Assembly (NCBI RefSeq): GCF_018613795.1
Contig: NZ_JAGGPN010000034.1
Location: 111,279 to 175,278, forward strand
Source of the DNA: Arthrobacter sp. ISL-65
Lineage (GTDB): Bacteria > Actinomycetota > Actinomycetes > Actinomycetales > Micrococcaceae
DNA length: 64,000 nucleotides
Reading direction: 5' to 3'
Below the pieces are notes generated by a model. It saw only the letters and a list, made by a program, of their open reading frames with translations. It did not search any database and was not told where the DNA came from. Positions 60,030 to 64,000 of this stretch are shown piece after piece (positions within the stretch are counted from its first letter, which is position 1; every line of letters begins with the position of its first letter). The translations under genes were made by a program, and so were the position numbers.

Positions 60030-60535
60030 TACCGCTGCCAGCCCTGCTTGCGCAGCGCCTGCCGCACCCGCGAAACGACCCAGTCCCGCCCATGACCCAT
60101 GTCGATGCTGTTGACTTTGACCTGGCGCCAGCCCGCGTCCGTCACGCGCTGGTCCCGGTAGGCGTCGAGCGCCTGTTGCGCGGGGGTCAGGTGATGGAAC
60201 TTCTCATACTCGATGCACGTCCGGAACCTCACGCACCCCAGGTCCGTAGGCAGGACGGAGCCAAGGTCCACCCACGTCCGGGCCACGGAGGTCAGCCGCA
60301 GGCCGTCGATCTCAAAGAGATCGCCCTCGTCCGCATCAAGTGCGGTGTGCGAGCGGACGAGCGCGGGCAGGTCGCGACCGCAGGACCGGGGCACCCGGAT
60401 GCCCCTGCTTGGGCGGTGCATGTCGCGGGCAAAGAGCCTGCTGGCGGGGACACCGGCGACGGCTGCCTCCGGAACCGCGAAGGGCCGGCTACCGATTTCC
60501 TCGGGCAGGAAGGTCGCTCGGAAGGAGGGAGCGTT
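60029..60535 (-). pseudogene. decayed DUF559/AbiEi-like protein gene
   Basis: An open frame with no good start at its upstream end. N-terminal remnant: FLPEEIGSRPFAVPEAAVA, GVPASRLFARDMHRPSRGIR, like AbiEi/DUF559-type actinobacterial proteins. Middle remnant: RLTSVARTWVDLGSVLP. C-terminal remnant: CIEYEKFHHLTPAQQALDAY, RVTDAGWRQVKVNSIDMG, the end of a DUF559 nuclease-like domain. About 100 residues normally between the last two are missing, so an internal in-frame deletion is likely. An ATG giving 130 residues exists at 60421, but a working product seems doubtful. Confidence 0.65.
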
Positions 60536-61295
60536 AGCCGCGGCCGATGAAGGGCATTCCGGCGGCCGTGATGACCACGGAGCCCACGCTGGCCGACGCC
60601 GGCATCCCCGCCATCATCAGCACGGCCCGCGCGGCGTCCTCCACCGGAAACATCGGCTCCACCCTGCGGCTTCCGTCGGCCTGGAGCGCCCCCGTGCCGA
60701 CCCCGATCGTGTCCATGATTTCCGTGGCGGTGTTGCCGATGTCGATCTGCCCGCAGGTGATGCCGAACTCCCTGCCGTCCAGCTCAATGCTCTTGGTCAA
60801 GCCCGTCATGGCGTGCTTGGTGACGGCGTAGGCAACGGTCCGCGGCCGGGGTGAGTGCGCGGAGATCGAGCCGTTGTTGATGATCCGCCCGCCCTGCGGC
60901 GACTGCGCCTTCATCGCCCGGACGGCCGCCCCGGCACACAGCACCGAGCCGGTCAGGTTCACGGCCACGGTGGCCTCCCAGTCCGCCAGGCTGATCTCGT
61001 CCACCGACGCCGCCGGGCCAAAGACGCCGGCGTTGTTGAACAGGACGTCCACCCGCCCCCAGCGCCGGAGGACGGCGGCGAAAAGGCGCTCGACGTCGTC
61101 GGGCACCGTGACATCGCACGGCACCGCAAGCCCCTCCGGGTGCCCGTCCGCCGCTTCCAGGAGCTGCGGCTCACGGCGGCCCGCCAGGGCCACCCGGTAA
61201 CCCTCCGCCAGCATTTGCCGGGCAACCGCTCGGCCGATTCCGGAACCGGCGCCGGTGACGACGGCGACCCGCCCCGGAGTGGGTGGAACGGTCAT
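60534..61295 (-). CDS. short-chain dehydrogenase/reductase
   Basis: A 253-residue classical SDR. The NAD(P) motif is [12 protein letters not shown], then NNAG (LFNNAGVFG), catalytic Ser in NNGSISAHS and Tyr156/Lys160 in YAVTK. It oxidises or reduces an alcohol/ketone group. It ends the operon with the NCS1 permease and racemase-like genes, with a 26-bp gap, and so likely acts in the same catabolic pathway for a purine- or hydantoin-type compound or its product. The substrate is unknown. Confidence 0.92.
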   Translation of the reverse strand: MTVPPTPGRVAVVTGAGSGIGRAVARQMLAEGYRVALAGRREPQLLEAADGHPEGLAVPCDVTVPDDVERLFAAVLRRWGRVDVLFNNAGVFGPAASVDEISLADWEATVAVNLTGSVLCAGAAVRAMKAQSPQGGRIINNGSISAHSPRPRTVAYAVTKHAMTGLTKSIELDGREFGITCGQIDIGNTATEIMDTIGVGTGALQADGSRRVEPMFPVEDAARAVLMMAGMPASASVGSVVITAAGMPFIGRG

Positions 61296-61321
61296 GCTGC
61301 TTCTCCTGAGTAGTTGGAATC

Positions 61322-62065
61322 TTAGGCGGTGGCAGGAACGTCATTTGCCGCCAGCGGCCAGCCTATGACGGTCTTGGGCCGCGGCGTGGCGTATGTCCGC
61401 ACCTTGGACGTGGAGAGCTGCATCCGGACCAGCGACTCCGCGATGGTCACGGCGGCCGCAACGCCGTCGACGACGGGCACTCCGGCGCGCTGCCGGATCT
61501 GTTCGTCCAGCCCCGCCATGCCCCCGCAGCCGAGCACGATCACCTCGGCCTTGTCCTCCCGGACGGCGAGCAGCGCCTGGCTGATAATGGCCTCGACCGC
61601 CCGCTCCGGCTCCTCCTCCAGTTCCAGCACGGCCATGCCGCTGGCCCGCACGGAAGCGCAGCGGGCGTCAAGGCCGGCGAGCTTAAGCCGGTCCTCGATG
61701 AGCGGCACGGCGCGGTCCAGTGTGGTGACCACGGAATATTTGTGGCCCAGGAACATGGCCGTGCTGGCCGCCGCCTCGGTGATGTCGACGACGGGCACGT
61801 CCAGCAGCTCCTGCAGTCCCTCCCTGCCGTGCTCGCCGTAGCCTGCCTGGATGACGGCGTCGAAGGGTTCGGGATAGTTGACCACCCGGTCCATCACGGC
61901 GATCGCGGCCAGGTAGCTTTCAAAGTTGCCCTCGCAGGAGTCCGCCCCGAAGCGCGGCGTGATCCCGACGATCTCCGTGCCGGGCGCAGCGATGCTGCGT
62001 GCCTGCGCGGCGATGGAGTCGGTCATGGACTGGGTGGTGTTGACGTTCGCAACGAGTATTCGCAT
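61322..62065 (-). CDS. Asp/Glu/hydantoin racemase family protein lacking the first catalytic Cys
   Basis: A 247-residue member of the aspartate/glutamate/hydantoin racemase superfamily. [19 protein letters not shown] begins the fold. The second active Cys is present (VLGCGGMAG, Cys180), but at the first position the sequence is [10 protein letters not shown], with Gly75 where a Cys would be expected in hydantoin or allantoin racemase. One-Cys members cannot use the usual two-base racemisation, so decarboxylase or isomerase chemistry is possible. It follows the NCS1 permease by 24 bp. Confidence 0.87.
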   Translation of the reverse strand: MRILVANVNTTQSMTDSIAAQARSIAAPGTEIVGITPRFGADSCEGNFESYLAAIAVMDRVVNYPEPFDAVIQAGYGEHGREGLQELLDVPVVDITEAAASTAMFLGHKYSVVTTLDRAVPLIEDRLKLAGLDARCASVRASGMAVLELEEEPERAVEAIISQALLAVREDKAEVIVLGCGGMAGLDEQIRQRAGVPVVDGVAAAVTIAESLVRMQLSTSKVRTYATPRPKTVIGWPLAANDVPATA

Positions 62066-62089
62066 GGTTCCTCCTGGATGCGGGATGGC

Positions 62090-63655
62090 TTAGTGGGTGC
62101 TGGCGACGGCGATGGCCTCGCCGTCGGCGTCCTCAAAGCGTTGCTTGCGGTCGGCGATCACGTAGTAGCACAGTGCGCCTACGCCGGCACCGAAGAACCA
62201 GGCAAACGGTGCCGCCGCCTCAAAGACAGGGAGGAAAGCGACAAGGATGGCCAGGACGGCCGCCGGCACCAGCGCGATGATGGCGCTCGGATTGACGCCC
62301 CGCTTGTAGAAGTAGGCTCCGGTGGGGTCCTCGCTGTACAGCTCGGGGACGTTGACCTTTCCGCGGCGCAGCAGCCAGTAGTCGGCCATGACCACGCCGA
62401 ACAGCGGCCCAAGGAGGGCACCGAGTCCGCCAAGGAAGTACACGATGACGAGGGGGTTGTTGTAGAGGTTCCACGGCAGGATGACCAGTCCGATGGTGCC
62501 GCTCACCCAGGCCGCCCGGCGGAAGTTCAGACGCTTGGGAAAGAGGTTGGTGAGGGCATAAACGGGGGCCACGAAGTTCGCCATGAGGTTGACCGCAATG
62601 GTCAGGATGAGGATCGCGAGGCAGGCCAGCACCAGGAATAGGGTGTTGGGAATGCTTTCGACGATCTGTGACGGCGTTTCGATGATGGTGCCGTTGATCT
62701 TGTACTGTCCGCCGGCCAGAACCACCACAATTGCGCCGAACAGGAGCATGTTGATCGGGATGCCCCAGAAGTTGCCGCGGACGATGGACTTCTTGGACAC
62801 GGCGGAGCGGGTGAAGTCGCAGAAGTTCAGGACGAACGTTCCGTAGATGGACACCCAGAGGGCGCCGCCGGCGAAAATGGTCCGCCACATTTCGCCTCCT
62901 TCGAGGCCCCGGATGCCGGTCCACTGGACGGAGCCGCGCGCCTCGATGAAGACCCAGACAGCCAGCAGGACCATCGTCACCAGGATGACCGGACCGGCGA
63001 AGGCCTCGTATTTGCGGATCATCTCCATGCCGAAGCTGACGATCACGAGCTGCACGATCCACAACCCCACGAAGGAGATCCAGCCGAGCGTAGATAGGCC
63101 GAGGATGGAGTTGGTGTCCATGTCGTGGAGGGACGGAACCATTGCTACCAGCATCACCCGGAGCACCACCGAGGCAAGGAATGTTTGGATCCCGAACCAC
63201 GCCACCGCCACCGCGCCGCGCAACAGGCTGGCGAGCTGGGCGCCGCGGATGCCGAAACTGATGCGGCTCATGACGGGAAACGGAACGCCCGTTTTCTGCC
63301 CCATGAAACCGGAGAAGCTGAGCAGCACGAAGAGGAGGCCCGCCCCGATGGCAAGGGCCGTGAGGATCTGCCAGCCGCCGAGGCCGAGGGAAAAGAGTCC
63401 GACGGCGAACGCGTAGTTCCCGAGGCTGTGCACGTCGTTCGCCCAGAGGGTGAAGATGCTGTACGCCGTCCAGCGGCGCCCTTGCCGCTTGGTCGGTGCG
63501 AGGTCGGCGTTGTAGAGGGCCGGGCTGATGTCGCGGCCGGCTGCGGCGCTGGCCGCTTCGCACAGGGCATCAGCGCCGGCGGCGGGATGGACCGGCCGGC
63601 CCGACGACGGTGTCGGGCCTGCCGTTTCGACGCCGACTGAAGGGGTCGTCTGCAT
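62090..63655 (-). CDS. NCS1 family nucleobase/hydantoin/allantoin permease
   Basis: A 521-residue NCS1 transporter with about twelve membrane helices. Typical segments are SPALYNADLAPTKRQGRRWT, YSIFTLWANDVHSLGNYAF, MSRISFGIRGAQLASLLRG and FCDFTRSAVSKKSIVRGNFW. Family substrates include hydantoins, allantoin, uracil, cytosine and thiamine precursors; the nearby racemase-like gene points to hydantoin or allantoin. The ATG at QTTPSV was chosen because GGAGAACCAG precedes it. It is the first gene of the operon, with operator-like repeats upstream. Confidence 0.92.
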   Translation of the reverse strand: MQTTPSVGVETAGPTPSSGRPVHPAAGADALCEAASAAAGRDISPALYNADLAPTKRQGRRWTAYSIFTLWANDVHSLGNYAFAVGLFSLGLGGWQILTALAIGAGLLFVLLSFSGFMGQKTGVPFPVMSRISFGIRGAQLASLLRGAVAVAWFGIQTFLASVVLRVMLVAMVPSLHDMDTNSILGLSTLGWISFVGLWIVQLVIVSFGMEMIRKYEAFAGPVILVTMVLLAVWVFIEARGSVQWTGIRGLEGGEMWRTIFAGGALWVSIYGTFVLNFCDFTRSAVSKKSIVRGNFWGIPINMLLFGAIVVVLAGGQYKINGTIIETPSQIVESIPNTLFLVLACLAILILTIAVNLMANFVAPVYALTNLFPKRLNFRRAAWVSGTIGLVILPWNLYNNPLVIVYFLGGLGALLGPLFGVVMADYWLLRRGKVNVPELYSEDPTGAYFYKRGVNPSAIIALVPAAVLAILVAFLPVFEAAAPFAWFFGAGVGALCYYVIADRKQRFEDADGEAIAVASTH

Positions 63656-63729
63656 CTGGTTCTCCAGTTCTGGATTTTCGCGGTGGTGAGCCCTCGATCG
63701 GCCGATCACGGATCGGCTGATTATTGCTG

Positions 63730-63750
63730 TTATTCCACATTGCGAAATAA
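63730..63750. promoter_or_regulatory. IclR-like imperfect palindrome upstream of NCS1 permease
   Basis: TTATTCCACA and TGCGAAATAA are arms matching at 8 of 10 positions around a central T. The TTCC-CA/TG-GAA form resembles IclR-family sites. Confidence 0.45.
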
Positions 63751-63922
63751 ACTTGTTGAATGGTGAAATAAGCGTATGACCTGGATCACCATCGGGTCAA
63801 GGTGCAGGCCGGCCCTCGCGGTCACAATCCGCCCGTGGGGTCAACGGCGGCTCAGCGCCACCAAGAGTGCAGGCCAGCGTTTGACCCGGGTCCAATGCTC
63901 CCGATAATCTCGAGTAGCAAGA

Positions 63923-63947
63923 ATGTTTTCTCACACTACGAAAACAT
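63923..63947. promoter_or_regulatory. inverted repeat ATGTTTTC-N9-GAAAACAT
   Basis: Perfect 8-bp arms, ending 33 bp before the start of the gene at the right edge. Probably an autoregulatory site for that gene if it is a regulator. Confidence 0.5.
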
Positions 63948-63980
63948 GCGCCCAACATTCAACGATGAAACGAGGCTGCC

Positions 63981-64000
63981 GTGGCTGCAGGAGAAGATAC
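63981..64000 (+). CDS. start of a gene running off the right edge
   Basis: A GTG start with GAGG about 7 bp upstream opens AAGED before the window ends. Too short to identify. Its position, divergent from a catabolic operon and behind a perfect palindrome, suggests a local regulator. Confidence 0.35.

Larger units (their letters stand above)
63656..63980. other. divergent intergenic region with operator-like palindromes
   Basis: 325 bp without a gene. Two inverted repeats are present (listed separately), plus GAAATAA twice (63744 and 63765). It should hold the promoters of the permease operon and of the gene starting at the right edge. Confidence 0.55.

Overview
The window looks like chromosome of a high-GC actinobacterium of the Micrococcaceae (Arthrobacter/Pseudarthrobacter type). 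The signs are strong G/C bias at third codon positions, many GTG starts and 4-bp ATGA/GTGA overlaps. Gene order also fits: from memory, much of topA through the metallophosphoesterase at about 46.3 kb follows the Mycobacterium tuberculosis order Rv3646c-Rv3683 (topA, helicase, Tad cluster with Ssd, acs, MarP, Nudix, nth, crp, RidA, ponA2, phosphoesterase). No insertion sequence, phage gene or CRISPR array was seen.

Layout. 0-8.3 kb: partial topA, an ArsR-type regulator, a small hypothetical gene, a two-domain methyltransferase, a membrane protein, two related lipoproteins, the tRNA hydroxylase TrhO and a GNAT acetyltransferase. 8.3-16.6 kb: a MrfA-like helicase convergent with a seven-gene Tad (Flp pilus/secretion) operon. 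16.9-25 kb: a family A DNA polymerase, a DUF1508 protein, the operon membrane protein-nth-Nudix, and acetyl-CoA synthetase. 25-37.2 kb: a carbohydrate island with two CUT1 ABC importers, neither with its own ATPase. The first carries a DeoR regulator. The second is divergent from an oxidoreductase-LacI operon and ends in a GH36 alpha-galactosidase, so it probably serves raffinose or melibiose uptake. 37.4-46.3 kb: aroQ, DUF2332, MarP, the CRP-type regulator, Nudix, RidA, DUF4177, a class A PBP and a phosphoesterase. 46.5-50.4 kb: a heterodimeric ABC exporter and tRNA-Pro(CGG). 50.5-55 kb: a small membrane protein, a secreted peptide precursor with three identical octapeptides, a divergent HTH-TPR regulator, and purD-purC. 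55-64 kb: a membrane-anchored molybdopterin oxidoreductase, asparaginase, an SCP-like protein, a DctA transporter bounded by 18-bp inverted repeats, a decayed DUF559/AbiEi-like gene, and an operon of NCS1 permease, Asp/Glu/hydantoin-racemase-like protein and SDR, with a divergent gene starting at the right edge.

The standout is at 50.9-52.6 kb. An exported 77-residue precursor carries IGNWPDPM three times, with the copies differing only at synonymous positions. It is divergent from a regulator with an N-terminal helix-turn-helix and a long TPR-like C-terminus. This has the architecture of a peptide quorum-sensing pair (RRNPP-like), which is known mainly from Firmicutes. Regulatory DNA is also informative. 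A matched pair of LacI-type operators sits over the divergent promoters of the alpha-galactosidase locus. CRP-like boxes (TGTGA-N6-TCACA and a one-mismatch version) lie just before both sugar importers, and a CRP-family gene is in the same window.
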